A stretch of DNA of 64,000 nt from Farysia itapuensis (taxonomy: Eukaryota > Basidiomycota > Ustilaginomycetes > Ustilaginales > Ustilaginaceae): positions 868,001 through 932,000 of the forward strand of contig JALBYC010000003.1 in NCBI GenBank assembly GCA_023212645.1, in the 5' to 3' direction. Each line of letters starts with the position of its first letter. The stretch's first letter is position 1. The translations under genes were made by a program, and so were the position numbers. This document shows positions 29,624 through 39,481 of this stretch, piece after piece. Below the pieces are notes generated by a model. That model made no database searches. It was not told the origin of the DNA and saw nothing but the letters and a program-made list of their open reading frames with translations.

Positions 29624-29953
29624 ATGTCAAGCGGCTCGCTACAGCCAATTCAGGTGGACGATGAGGGTATCGACGACAGCAGCCGCGAGCCCAACAGTCA
29701 GACGATGAACGGGGATGACTCGGCGCATGCTCCCGCAGACTCAAACAAGCACACTACACCAACGCACATGCACAAAATAGACGATGCGGACGACGATGCG
29801 ATGCTAGTGGATACACAGATTGACAGAAGAGCAGAAGACAGGGTACGTGCGAGTGCGACAGGAAGTGCACCATCATATGCTAACCCGGGCTACCTCTGGC
29901 AGCTACTGGACGACAAGATCCGATCTCGCTATATCCAGGGTAGGTGTGTCTGA
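29624..29953 (+). CDS. Hypothetical small acidic protein
   Basis: 109 residues from the ATG of MSSGSLQPIQ. The first 90 are acidic, polar and probably disordered. The C-terminus is a compact GYLWQLLDDKIRSRYIQ helix-like segment that looks conserved in style. A possible 34-nt intron (donor GTAGGT at 29940, acceptor GTAG ending 29973) would replace the last four residues with Glu-Asn and a stop at 29981, but that is very short for an intron. No family recognised. It converges on the CDC26-like gene. Confidence 0.4.
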   Translation: MSSGSLQPIQVDDEGIDDSSREPNSQTMNGDDSAHAPADSNKHTTPTHMHKIDDADDDAMLVDTQIDRRAEDRVRASATGSAPSYANPGYLWQLLDDKIRSRYIQGRCV

Positions 29954-30053
29954 GCTCACATGGCTTTGCGTAGAGAACTGACTTTGTTGCTTTGGACCCT
30001 TGCGCTGCCATGGCTAGAACTTGGCGATATCTTCCAGGACCACAGTTGAACAA

Positions 30054-30329
30054 TTATACATTGTTGCTCTGATTCGGATTCTGGTTCTCTTGCTGTGAGA
30101 GTCCAGGTTGCGTGCCTGGGTCTTCTTCTGCGCCAGACTGCGCGGTGTGATGATGTGGGTGCAGATGATGGGTTGAATATGGATCGTGGGAATCGTCTTG
30201 GCGCATCGAGGCAAAGGACGATGTGGTGAGGTTGGGATTGTGCTGGTGCATTTTGGCCAGACGGTAAGCCTTGAGTGTCTCGACGTCGGACTCTTGCACC
30301 GAGAGCTGCGTCGGAGGCCTCCGAATCAT
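30054..30329 (-). CDS. CDC26: CDC26-like subunit of the anaphase-promoting complex
   Basis: A 91-residue protein starting MIRRPPTQLSVQESDVETLKAYR. The N-terminal M-[LI]-RR-x-PT-x-L-x-x-x-x-x-D-[IV]-E-x-x motif is the hallmark of CDC26/APC12, whose N-terminal peptide sits in the TPR superhelix of APC6/Cut9 and stabilises it. The rest is His/Gln/Asn-rich and disordered, as in other CDC26 proteins. The open frame runs further upstream, but only this ATG gives the family N-terminus. The gene is easily missed because of its size. It is divergent from the coiled-coil gene at 30585. Confidence 0.75.
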   Translation of the reverse strand: MIRRPPTQLSVQESDVETLKAYRLAKMHQHNPNLTTSSFASMRQDDSHDPYSTHHLHPHHHTAQSGAEEDPGTQPGLSQQENQNPNQSNNV

Positions 30330-30584
30330 GGTGCGCAAAACAAGAGAGGAGGTGGGGGGCCAAGCGTGGGAACAAAAGTGACAGACGGGAAGGTAGTCAA
30401 AGGTGGACAAATTAGCCGCGTCGGTCATTTTTGCCAGAATGCCCAGGGAAAACCTTGTCAACGACGACAAACCACCACGACCACCTGCCGCCGCCGCCGG
30501 AAAGGGATCCGATAGAGTCCAGTGAGAAAAAAATATGCTTTTAGCGCTCATACGTCGGTGAGGTGCCGAGCTATCCCTCCAGCC

Positions 30585-31751
30585 ATGTCAGGCCCTTCAC
30601 GTCGGCAGCAGCATGCCCCATACTCGCAGACATTCCAGTATCCCGATCCATATGCTCAACAGCATGCCTACCCGCAGCAGTATCAGTACTATGCACCAGC
30701 TTACCCGCAACAGGCTTCATATCCAGCATTGTACGGTGCCCGGCCAGTACCCAATCAGCACAACTATGGCATCAACAGCTTGAGTCAGCACATGTCTGCA
30801 GTGCACCTCGATGCTGCCAGAGAAACAGGATCGCACGACATCCTGACTCAAGACCAGTACGGCTATCAGCCAAATCCCGCTCCTCAACACTGGAACGCCG
30901 CTCTGCCAGGAGGCGCTGAGCCATCTCACGCAAGACATCCCGTCCCGTCTTCATATCCTGCTCCGTTCAGCTCATCATCCACGCCAGATGACCGACAGTC
31001 AAGCGTAGAACGACGATCGAGCATCTCCCTGCGCTACCCGCCTTTGCCAGACATACCGCTTCGCAGTCCGTCTCCAGCTCCTAGCGAGCTTGGCGACGAT
31101 GTGCGCAAATACATTGACTCGCTCAAGGCAGTCATTCATGCATACGAGCAGAGGGACGATATGCTACGTCTCAGGACGGAAGCCGTGGGCTTTGAGCCCA
31201 AAAGAGCCTGGCTCGCACACCACGGCCAGCACGATGTAGCTGACGAGGCGGACGACAAAACACATCCGATCCTAGGAGTACGTCTGCTGCAGAGAGTCGA
31301 TCAATTGACAAAAGAGAACGAGGAGCTGGGCGTCGCGCTTGAAGAGAAGATTGATCAGCGCAGTGTCAGCAGCGACGAGCTGGCGTCGGCACGCAGTGAG
31401 ATTGCCGACTGCCACCGTCTGATCGCCTCGCTCGACCAGGCTCTGACGAAAGCAGAGTCGCGAGCTTCTGCTGCTGATCGAGCACTCCAAGTGGCATGTG
31501 CTTCCAACTCGACATCCATCACGGTCAGCGCCACTCCCAGTCCGCCGCCACGGACTGACCGTGTGGCTACCAATGGCGCACATTCCGCTACAACGGAGAA
31601 ACAGCAAGCACGACCGCAGACCAAACCCGCGTCGCGTCCAGCACACAGCAGCCCCAGCAACGGCCGAGAAAGTATCCGCCACCGGGCTTTGCCAGCAAGT
31701 CTACCGCCAAATCCCCGTCCCACCCGTCGACCCAGCGCGGCAAACCAATAG
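30585..31751 (+). CDS. Coiled-coil protein with SIKE/FGFR1OP2-like segment
   Basis: 388 residues from the second in-frame Met (MSGPSRRQQH); the first would add 21 residues. The N-terminal 160 residues are Pro/Gln/Tyr-rich and disordered. A helical block (about 170-310) contains KYIDSLKAVIHAYEQRDDML, then HPILGVRLLQRVDQLTKENEEL followed by VALEEKIDQ. The order (short helix with AYEQRD, a spacer, then L-x-x-L-x-x-EN-x-EL-x-x-x-LEE) resembles SIKE/FGFR1OP2, coiled-coil partners of the STRIPAK phosphatase complex. This likeness is by eye only. The tail is Ser/Pro/Arg-rich. If not that, it is an uncharacterised coiled-coil protein. Confidence 0.6.
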   Translation: MSGPSRRQQHAPYSQTFQYPDPYAQQHAYPQQYQYYAPAYPQQASYPALYGARPVPNQHNYGINSLSQHMSAVHLDAARETGSHDILTQDQYGYQPNPAPQHWNAALPGGAEPSHARHPVPSSYPAPFSSSSTPDDRQSSVERRSSISLRYPPLPDIPLRSPSPAPSELGDDVRKYIDSLKAVIHAYEQRDDMLRLRTEAVGFEPKRAWLAHHGQHDVADEADDKTHPILGVRLLQRVDQLTKENEELGVALEEKIDQRSVSSDELASARSEIADCHRLIASLDQALTKAESRASAADRALQVACASNSTSITVSATPSPPPRTDRVATNGAHSATTEKQQARPQTKPASRPAHSSPSNGRESIRHRALPASLPPNPRPTRRPSAANQ

Positions 31752-31845
31752 CACACACCACCCCAATCATTGCAACAGGTACGGGTTATCCACACGTGAC
31801 TTTTGTGTTTCTATTAGCGTGAGTGAGAGAGATGGGAGAGTGAGG

Positions 31846-33741
31846 TCAAGATCGTTGGTCGAGCAGGTCGGGATGTACGAGGAGGACTTTCGAATCGCGC
31901 ATGGCCGTGGTTGTGGGCGTGGCGGGTTGTACGGCGAGGTGTCTGTACTTGCGCGAGTAAGCGCTGGTTCCTAGTAAGTCGAAGGGGTCTGTGCGGATAC
32001 GGTCTGCATGGGTGTGGAGCCATTGGCGTTTGATTTCGTACATGTGGTTTTGCTTTTCTTCTCGAGCTGCGTCCCAGCTGTGGTGTGCGTGGAAGGTGCG
32101 TGCGCGGTCGGGATGGTGTTGGCGGAGCTGGGCGAGGAGAGACTGTGCAAATTCGAGTTCGTTCGGAGGTCCATCGACAAGACTGCCACCGATAAGATGA
32201 TAGTTACTGGCAAACGTGGTGGTGTCTTCCCTGTCAATGGTCGCCGCAGTGGTGGAGGAGAGTTTGCGGTGGTAGAGGTAGTCGAGTCGTTGGCGTTCGA
32301 ATGCCAGCCGATCGCGGATGGCTACGGGCACGGTTGCGATTCTGCCCGACCAAACGGCGACGATCCAGGCCGACATGAGATCAGCCATGTTGAAGGGCCA
32401 AAAACTGACCACCAACCCCACAAAGGCGAGCGATAACGAGGGGGAGGGAGACCAGAGGGCGTGATTGTACATTCCGGGCACACGCGTTCCTTTCAACTCG
32501 TCTGGCGTCAACGGCACCGTCTTTGGCTCCCCCTTGTTGGGCGGTAGCAACTCGCCGCTGTCGGGATCGCGCGGGAGGACGTGGACAAAGGGATACTTCT
32601 GCCCGTATCCCGTGCCAAGAATGACATAGTCCACGTCCTGGATGATTGATCCGTCGGCGAGACTTACGTCAAGTTTGGTCGGCAGTATGGCGGTGGGGTC
32701 GTTTGGGGGGGTTGGTTTGAGCGTGTAGCGCGTAATGAGACCGACGTCACGCACACGCTCGTCTGGGAGCGAGGGGCATTTGGCAATCTGGGCCGATTTG
32801 CAGCTCTTGTAGACGGGATGCTGCCAGGTTGCAAAGAGGGCGAGGTGGGTGGCTACTTCGTTGGCGCTGTTGTTGTTCCCCACGACGACGACGCGCGGTG
32901 CTCGGGGCGCTTTGGACGGCACCGTGGGAGCATAGGCGAACGAGTCGCGGTAGTGTTTGCAGTGATGAATGTGTCCAGCTTGCCGTGCTTGCTGCGTGCC
33001 GGGTACGTCAGGGTAGAAGGGAGTATCGTACCACCCCGCCGCGACAATCACCCTGTCAAACCGCCGCACCTCGACCTGCTCTGCCTCTGGTCGGTCCCAG
33101 AATCGCAACGTCGCCTGCCAGCCTTGACCCTCGCCACGCAGCTCGTCGATACGCACCACTTCCACCCTGCACTGCACATAGTCGCTGTAGGGACGTGCAA
33201 ACTCCTGCAGATATTCGCACGTCTCCTGCAGCGAGGGGAACGTCTCGCCGTCTTGCGGGCGCTTAAAGGGCGAGCCGGAGAACTCGAGGAATTCAGGGAG
33301 TACGTTTCCGCGCAGGTTGAGGTAGGCGGGGGATGGCCAGTGTGGTTTGCCGTCCTGGTCGACGATCGGTGACTGACCCTGAACACGGGCAGGACCAAGG
33401 CGTTGTTCGAGAGCATAGGTTTCATCAGACCAGTACCAGACCCCGCCCAAGGCCTCCCTCCGCTCGACGAGCAGCGGCGCAAAGAGCGGGTAGCTCCCCT
33501 CCTCGTCCTGGCCGCGTTCCTCGACGAGATTGCGCAAAGAGACGATGCCGGTAGCTCCTCCGCCTACGATGAGGACGCTTTCGGGTCCCTGTGAGCGGGT
33601 GCGTGGCGTCAAGCGCACGCCATCACTGGGCGAAGACGCACGAGTCGAGCTGAAGCTCGTCGTCGTCGTCGTCGTCGTCGTCTGGCCACCACTGCTCTCA
33701 CTATCAACAGCCATGGATGGGGTGGAACAGAGCAGCGGCAC
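31846..33741 (-). CDS. Flavin-containing monooxygenase-like protein
   Basis: 631 residues (622 from the second Met at 33714). An FAD-binding GGGATG motif lies at residues 60-65 after a short Thr-rich leader encoded by a GTC repeat. The FMO-type motif appears as G256-x3-H260-x3-Y264, with Gln in place of the usual leading Phe. A second Rossmann motif, VVVVGNNNSANEVATHL (284-300), binds NADPH. The family oxidises nitrogen, sulfur or ketone groups using NADPH and O2. Substrate is unknown, and no biosynthetic cluster surrounds it. Convergent with the upstream coiled-coil gene. Confidence 0.85.
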   Translation of the reverse strand: MPLLCSTPSMAVDSESSGGQTTTTTTTTSFSSTRASSPSDGVRLTPRTRSQGPESVLIVGGGATGIVSLRNLVEERGQDEEGSYPLFAPLLVERREALGGVWYWSDETYALEQRLGPARVQGQSPIVDQDGKPHWPSPAYLNLRGNVLPEFLEFSGSPFKRPQDGETFPSLQETCEYLQEFARPYSDYVQCRVEVVRIDELRGEGQGWQATLRFWDRPEAEQVEVRRFDRVIVAAGWYDTPFYPDVPGTQQARQAGHIHHCKHYRDSFAYAPTVPSKAPRAPRVVVVGNNNSANEVATHLALFATWQHPVYKSCKSAQIAKCPSLPDERVRDVGLITRYTLKPTPPNDPTAILPTKLDVSLADGSIIQDVDYVILGTGYGQKYPFVHVLPRDPDSGELLPPNKGEPKTVPLTPDELKGTRVPGMYNHALWSPSPSLSLAFVGLVVSFWPFNMADLMSAWIVAVWSGRIATVPVAIRDRLAFERQRLDYLYHRKLSSTTAATIDREDTTTFASNYHLIGGSLVDGPPNELEFAQSLLAQLRQHHPDRARTFHAHHSWDAAREEKQNHMYEIKRQWLHTHADRIRTDPFDLLGTSAYSRKYRHLAVQPATPTTTAMRDSKVLLVHPDLLDQRS

Positions 33742-33842
33742 ACTCCCGGGTTTGACAGCTCAATCTCTTACAGGCAAAAAAACAAATATCACAAAAACGG
33801 GTGGAAGAAGCACGCAATCCGTATTTCACACCTCTATTCTGG

Positions 33843-34781
33843 CTATAGCTCTGCGAGGAGCATTGTGCCGAGGGACTGGACGATTTGATCGCCCATGGCC
33901 TGTTCGACCGCGTCTTCGAGGTGGCGTTTGGGATCCTGCTTGCCGACGTGGCGCGTCTTGAGCTGGTCGGCAGAGAGGGTGCTTTCCTCCTGGACTGACT
34001 TTGTGTAGGCCTCGGAGAGGGTGAGCATGCGTTCGATGGCGGTGCGGTTGTTGCTCTTGTGCTGGTCAAAGTCGCGTAGACGGAGGGATTCGGTCCAGTT
34101 GCGTTTGTGCAGGTTGTTGAGCATGGACTGTTCCAGCTCTGTCTTGCGGTATCCGATGGCGATCGAGTAGTAGTGGCGGTTGAGGCCGTGGATGAGCGAC
34201 TGGATCGAGGGTTTGGTCAGGTGGCCAATGTTGGACGTCGTCTGTCGTGGTTCTTGGCCCAGCATGACGGTGCTTGGGTTGATCAGACGGAAGGCGTCAA
34301 TCACCACTTTGCCCTTGACCGACTGGATCGGGTCAACCACCACGGCCACCGCCCGTGGGTTCAACTGTTCAAACGACTGCTGCGTGTTAATGTCGACGTT
34401 ACTCAACCAGCATCCAAAGCCCGGGTGACTGTGGTACCAGCCGACGACCATTTCAGGTCGACCGGTCTGGCGGAGCATATCGAGCATCTTTGTCTGGAAA
34501 ACTGGATCCACCGCTTCTACCGAGACACCTGTACCAGACTGAGGCATGGCAAACACGTCCACCACCGACACGGTATAGTCGTCGATAAAGGATCCCAACA
34601 TGAGGCCCATGACTTCCATCGGCACGCCTGCGCGTCCATGCTTGAGCATCTTGATCAACGCCAACGACGAGATGTACACCATTTCGGCATTGTCGTTCTG
34701 TGGTGAATCGCCGGGGGGGCCTCCTGCCCCTGCGCCACCTCCGCCCATACGCGCCTGCTGCATCATGGCCTGGAAATCCAT
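33843..34781 (-). CDS. RPN11: 26S proteasome lid deubiquitinase RPN11
   Basis: 312 residues. RPN11 is the JAMM/MPN+ zinc metalloprotease that removes ubiquitin chains from substrates as the 26S proteasome degrades them. The catalytic set is visible: Glu56 in EVMGLMLG, then H117-S-H119-P-x7-S127-x2-D130 in [17 protein letters not shown]. The C-terminal helical half, with [18 protein letters not shown], binds the lid partner RPN8. Length matches the family. Intronless; divergent from ARL8 with 177 bp between starts. Confidence 0.98.
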   Translation of the reverse strand: MDFQAMMQQARMGGGGAGAGGPPGDSPQNDNAEMVYISSLALIKMLKHGRAGVPMEVMGLMLGSFIDDYTVSVVDVFAMPQSGTGVSVEAVDPVFQTKMLDMLRQTGRPEMVVGWYHSHPGFGCWLSNVDINTQQSFEQLNPRAVAVVVDPIQSVKGKVVIDAFRLINPSTVMLGQEPRQTTSNIGHLTKPSIQSLIHGLNRHYYSIAIGYRKTELEQSMLNNLHKRNWTESLRLRDFDQHKSNNRTAIERMLTLSEAYTKSVQEESTLSADQLKTRHVGKQDPKRHLEDAVEQAMGDQIVQSLGTMLLAEL

Positions 34782-34958
34782 CTTGTCGCGGAGGGGGTAT
34801 AGCTAGGGAGAGAGAAGGACGAGGTGAGGGGGGCCGCGTTGGTGGTGATCGTTCTTTGCTCCTCCACATGTTAGATCTCCAAAATTCACCATCCACGGGC
34901 CACGATTGCACGATTTGGCGGCGGCGGCTCCCATCTGCAGGCACTCTGCATCGCAACC

Positions 34959-35612
34959 ATGTCGAGTGGTGGCGGGATCACCTCGCTGTTTTCCTCGCTG
35001 TTTGTCTATCTGCGGTCGCTTCTGTTCTCCAAGCATCTGGAAATATGCGTTGTGGGGCTGCAGGCTGCTGGCAAGACGAGCTTGGTCAACTTGCTCTCGT
35101 CCGGCCAATTTGCTGACGAAATGGTCCCTACGGTGGGCTTCAACATGCGCAAGGTGCGGTCCGGCAATACGACGATCAAGGTGTGGGATATCGGTGGACA
35201 GCCACGCTTCCGCAGCATGTGGGAGCGATACTGCCGTGGAGTCAGTGCGATTGTCTTTGTCGTTGATTCCTCCATTGCCTTACCGCAAAGTGGTGGTGGT
35301 GGTGGTGGTGGTGGTGCGGCAGTGGCAGGTGCAGACGGTACCACAATATCGGCCAATGCGTGGGAAGTAGCTGCCGACGAGCTGCATGCGCTCATTCAAC
35401 GGCCGCATCTATCAGGTGTACCCCTGCTGGTACTGGCCACCAAGAACGACCTCAAACAGGCAGCCCGCGTCGACGACGTGATCCGCGTCCTGAAACTCGA
35501 CACCATCGCCAATCGAGAGGTAAGCTGTTACAGCATCAGCTCCAAGAACCAGGTCAACATCGACGTCACACTCAAATGGCTCATTGCACGCAGTCCCGCC
35601 GGTGCACGCTAG
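34959..35612 (+). CDS. ARL8-type small GTPase with glycine-rich insertion
   Basis: 217 residues. An N-terminal amphipathic helix precedes the P-loop GLQAAGKT (33-40), switch I PTVGFNMRKV, switch II WDIGGQPRFRSMWERYC, and the base-recognition TKNDL. These ARL8 features mark the Arf-like GTPase that places lysosomes/vacuoles and recruits tethers and motors. Between the FVVDSS strand and the following helix is an unusual Ala/Gly-rich insertion of about 30 residues encoded by a GGT microsatellite (35290-35316); typical ARL8 proteins are near 186 residues. The core motifs are otherwise intact, so the protein should be active. Confidence 0.93.
   Translation: MSSGGGITSLFSSLFVYLRSLLFSKHLEICVVGLQAAGKTSLVNLLSSGQFADEMVPTVGFNMRKVRSGNTTIKVWDIGGQPRFRSMWERYCRGVSAIVFVVDSSIALPQSGGGGGGGGAAVAGADGTTISANAWEVAADELHALIQRPHLSGVPLLVLATKNDLKQAARVDDVIRVLKLDTIANREVSCYSISSKNQVNIDVTLKWLIARSPAGAR
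35290..35316 (+). repeat. GGT microsatellite inside ARL8
   Basis: GGT repeats encode an eight-Gly run inserted in the ARL8 GTPase between the FVVDSS strand and the next helix. The run is in frame and may vary in length between isolates. Confidence 0.6.
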
Positions 35613-35639
35613 TCGCCTGGCAATTGTATAGAATGAGAA

Positions 35640-37118
35640 TTAGAGCTTGGTGGGCGTGTCTATGGGTCCGACGTGCTTGTCGAGGTAGACGAGCAGACGA
35701 TCTGCTTCGCGTTGGCCGGTAATGTAGGCGCCGGCAGCTGAGCCGCGGTGGTCTAGATCCGTGTGTTCACCCGCAAATCCAAGTCGGCCAGACCACAGTG
35801 GTCGTCCGAGCACGGTAAAGTCGAGCGGCGAGTTGCATTCGCTCACCGACACGGGCGATGTGGTAGCACCCCCTGTCAAAGCCTGTCTGCCCCAGCGCGA
35901 GTAAAAGACATGCTTGGGCGCCGATGCTCCTGCAGCAGCCTTGAGACGAGCGGCGAGATAAGCGTGCAAAGCCTGTCCCACTTTCACCCTCTCGTGCTTC
36001 TCAAGCTCGAGTGCAGCCTGTCCTCCCATCATGACGAGCAGCGAGTTGCTGCCCGCATTCGGTGCGTAGAGGGAGGATACAATGAGTGTGTTACCGGCAA
36101 ATAATTTGCTCAGCTCATCGCCGCCTGCGTCCTTGGTAGGCAGGACGATGAACGTGCCAACGTCCTTGTTCCACCAGACGGAATCGTAGTGCAGCAGCAC
36201 TTTGTTCAGGTTGCCAACCGAGGTACGCTGGATGGTGTCTACTCTGCGCTCGGGCAGGGCGGGGTCGAACAGATTCGTACTGCGCTTGAGCACGGCGAGC
36301 GGGATAGTGACCAGCGCTGTGCGTGCCGTGTACTCAGTTCCACCCTTGACTGTCACTTTGACGTGGCTCTCTTGATCCGTGATGCGCTCGACGTGCTGCC
36401 CTACCTTGACCTGGCTGCCCAGCTTGGTCGTCTCCTCCACCATCTTGTCGATCAGCGATCGGAATCCGCCTTGGGGAGCTGCGTCGGTCCCGGCGTAGGA
36501 ATGCTCAAATCCAGTCCACCTGAGCGCAGCTTTCTCCAGCTCGATGCCGAGAGGGATGTGCAGCATGCGTGCCGTTTCGCGTGCGTACTCCTTGTCCTCC
36601 TCCGACTCGAGACTGGTGAAAAGTGCCGAGGTGGGGCTGTAGAGAAAGTCGGCCAGCGACACTTTGCTGTCTGGCGGTTCGGCGACATTGGCAGCCCGGT
36701 TCTTTGCTTCGGCCTGTGCTTTGGCGAGATTGCCGGTCAACTTGCTCGACAGTTGGTGGGAAAGGGGACCATGAGCACCGACGACGATGGTGTCTCGCGG
36801 CGCAGGTACAGTGACGGGTACACGGTATCGTTCGGCCAGTTGCTTGAGAGGACTACCTTCGTTGTAGCCGTGCATCCAGGAACAGCCAAAGTCGCACCAG
36901 TACTCGTTCCCGCCGCTGGGATCCGCCGTGCGTGCCGTGTCGTGGAGGGTAGTGTTGTCATTCCAGGTGTGGGTAAAGGCTCGTCCCCCGACCCGCTCCC
37001 GTCCCTCGAGCAGCACGACCTTGCGACCGGCCTGTGCCAGTCTCACAGCGGCAGAGAGACCCGACCAGCCTGCGCCGACGATGAGGACGTCGGTAGTAAC
37101 GGCTGCTGCTGCTGCCAT
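35640..37118 (-). CDS. FAD-dependent amine oxidase (polyamine/monoamine oxidase family)
   Basis: 492 residues from MAAAAAVTTD; the frame extends upstream but would run through the start of VPS52. An N-terminal dinucleotide motif, DVLIVGAGWSGLSAAVRL, and the flavin-contact E-x-RERVGGRAFT are followed by a substrate region. The C-terminal FAD segment ends RLGFAGEHTD-x-DHRGSAAGAYITGQREA. This fits flavin amine oxidases, which oxidise primary or polyamine substrates to aldehyde, H2O2 and ammonia or amine. Substrate cannot be deduced. No peroxisomal SKL end is seen. Divergent from VPS52. Confidence 0.9.
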   Translation of the reverse strand: MAAAAAVTTDVLIVGAGWSGLSAAVRLAQAGRKVVLLEGRERVGGRAFTHTWNDNTTLHDTARTADPSGGNEYWCDFGCSWMHGYNEGSPLKQLAERYRVPVTVPAPRDTIVVGAHGPLSHQLSSKLTGNLAKAQAEAKNRAANVAEPPDSKVSLADFLYSPTSALFTSLESEEDKEYARETARMLHIPLGIELEKAALRWTGFEHSYAGTDAAPQGGFRSLIDKMVEETTKLGSQVKVGQHVERITDQESHVKVTVKGGTEYTARTALVTIPLAVLKRSTNLFDPALPERRVDTIQRTSVGNLNKVLLHYDSVWWNKDVGTFIVLPTKDAGGDELSKLFAGNTLIVSSLYAPNAGSNSLLVMMGGQAALELEKHERVKVGQALHAYLAARLKAAAGASAPKHVFYSRWGRQALTGGATTSPVSVSECNSPLDFTVLGRPLWSGRLGFAGEHTDLDHRGSAAGAYITGQREADRLLVYLDKHVGPIDTPTKL

Positions 37119-37247
37119 GGTAGAGTATGGTGTCTGGAAGAGAAGCACAGACCAAGCGCAGAATCGAGCTCTAACAGCCGTTTGCCCCTGCTTCGCATGC
37201 TTTGATCCTTCGTTCAGTGCCATCATACAGCTGCCGGACAGCGCATC

Positions 37248-39370
37248 ATGTCGGTCGACGATGCACAGGCAGAGTCCTTGGCCGCCAAGGCAGAGCATTT
37301 CGCCAACCTCACACGCTCTACCGACATTCAGACCCTCTATACTCAGGCGCTCAATGAGCAACGTGCGGCACAAGACAAGCAGGATCAACTGTACTCCTCC
37401 CTCGTCCCCACCTTTCTCGCCCTGCACCAACAGGCAGCGTCCTCACAGCAGCTGCTCACCTCGCTCGAGCAGTTCCTCTCCACCTTTCAGTCCGATCTGT
37501 CGGCGCTCTCGACCCACATTTCGGCGTTGCAGACAACGTCACAGCAGATTGATTCACGCTTGGATGCGACAAGAGACGTCGAGGTGCAGCTGGCCTCGTT
37601 TCTGTCCGGCATTGCGTTGAGTCCGCGCATAGTCGATCTCTTCCTCGACTCGGAGCCAGAGGCAAGACCCGAGTTGTGGCTCAAGGCCGTGGTGCAGCTG
37701 GAAAAAGTGCTGGACGCTACGAGTGCAACCGAGTCGGCGGAACTCGCCCAGTCACAGGCGGTGCAACAGGTGCAAGCCGTCGCTCAGGCTTGTCGGCACA
37801 TTGTCACTGCCAAGTTACGGCCGTATCTCACCGCACCCCATGCGGCGATCAAGGCGTCAGTCACGACCAATGTGCAGGTGCTTCAGACGAGCGTGCTGCT
37901 TAGGCATCATCGGCCCTTGTATGGCTTTTTGGCAAGGCAGGCACCGCGGGTTGCCATAGATGTCCAGCGCAGCTATGTCGCCGCCGCCCGGCTGTATTTC
38001 GAGACTGCCTTTCGCAGGTATATCCGCAGTCTGAGCGGCGCGCGCAAACGGTGGACCGAACCGTCAACGCTCACCCTCATCACCGACACCAAATCCAACC
38101 CGCTCCCTGCCGCTTCTGCTCAGCCCACCGATGCGGAAGCCATGTCGTCGCAGTACGCAGATCCTTGGTTGTTCCACCCGCACCGCTTGCAGTATGCAAA
38201 GCTCGACGGACCCTCCACCGTGCTTGGGTACATGGCAGACGATGCACAGTACCGCGCGTGTCCCGAGAATCTCTTCCGCAGCGCCTCGCTCGTCATGCTG
38301 GACAATGTGTGTTCCGAGTACACGTTTCTCGTTCGGTTCTTTGATGGATTGGAAGCGCACCAGTCCGCCGCCGCTGCGCCGACATCGTCGCCTGCGTTGC
38401 AGAGCGGGACGGATGCAGAGAGTGCAGTCGAGGAACCAACAGCTGTCGAGCCGGAAGCATCCGTGGTACAGTTGACCCGAGCCGAACAGTTCCGTCTCCA
38501 GCCACGGCGTGGAGCAGTAGACCTGATCTTCAAGCAGATCTTTGAACCCTCTATTCTCAGCTGGACTGCGTTTGCCGACTCGATGCTCCCCTCGTCGGCC
38601 TCGTCGTCGACAGCCTCCACCGCTGCCATGCCCCCCTTCTTGTCGCTGCTCAGCATGGTCAAGCTCAACGACTCGTTGCTGCAGCTGCTCGAGTCACGCG
38701 GCTGCTCGACTCCCCTCGTGGAATCAGCGCTGATGGGGTTCAAAATCCACGCCTATCCCCTCCTCAAACGTCAGCTCGACGACCAAATCGCAGCACTCGT
38801 CCAGCAGCGTGGTGGCACAGCCACCATCCCCAGCACTTCCACCTCCATGTGGAACTTGCTAGGCGGCGGCAGTGGTGCGACTTCTGCCAAACCAGACTCC
38901 ACCACCGAAACCCTCGCCCTCACCATCGCCAACCGGTATGCTAGCTTGTTCACCAAGACCGTCACTATTCTCGACGACGCTGTCGACGACGGTCTCTTTG
39001 CAAAGTACGTTCCTCCTCCCTCCCTCCCCCACATTGCACGTTTGCCTGTTTTCATGCGTACTCATGTTGTTTGTTTGTTCGTAGCTTGGTGCGAATGCGT
39101 CAGGAGCTGGAGAAACTTCTGGCAACCAGTCCGGCGCTTCGTCCGCACAAGGCCAAGGTACTGCGCACTGTTCTGCACGCCATCGAGGTACGTCGGCCTT
39201 CTTCCCCCCCACTGAAACACCGCATTGCTGACTTACTTCCCCCCATTTCTGGGCTTCGCCCCCCCCGGCGGGTTGGTGTGTAGACTGGAGCTTCGTCACT
39301 CACCCATCCCAAAATCCAGAACGAAGTCAGTTACTGGAACGAAGCCCTACGCAGCGCTTCAACGTCGTAA
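37248..39370 (+). CDS. VPS52: VPS52, GARP complex subunit, three exons
   Basis: Exons 37248-39004, 39085-39187 and 39284-39370 give 648 residues, with GTACGT donors and in-phase joins. VPS52 is the core subunit of GARP, which tethers endosome-derived vesicles at the trans-Golgi network. An N-terminal coiled-coil region (about 20-130) is followed by the conserved helical middle, with a YFETAFRRYIRSL segment. Then come WLFHPHRLQYAKLDG and a C-terminal half interrupted by an acidic/Ser linker (about 375-410). The last intron has a second in-frame acceptor 36 nt downstream (exon starting 39320) that would drop 12 residues. The ending NEVSYWNEALR is kept in both forms. Confidence 0.87.
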
Positions 39371-39481
39371 CATCATACCCTCGCGCGCAAAATCACACCA
39401 ACAGAGCAATATTGGCTATCTGGCAATTTGACAGGCGCGAAAGGTGGCGCCGCGAAATTCGGGAGGGGGGGGAGAAGGGTT

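Noticed and set aside
33659..33681. CGT repeat at the FMO start as a CRISPR or regulatory repeat
   Set aside because: It is a coding poly-Thr microsatellite without spacers.
36189..37205. A 338-codon open frame on the plus strand
   Set aside because: It is antisense to the amine oxidase gene and has no recognisable domain.
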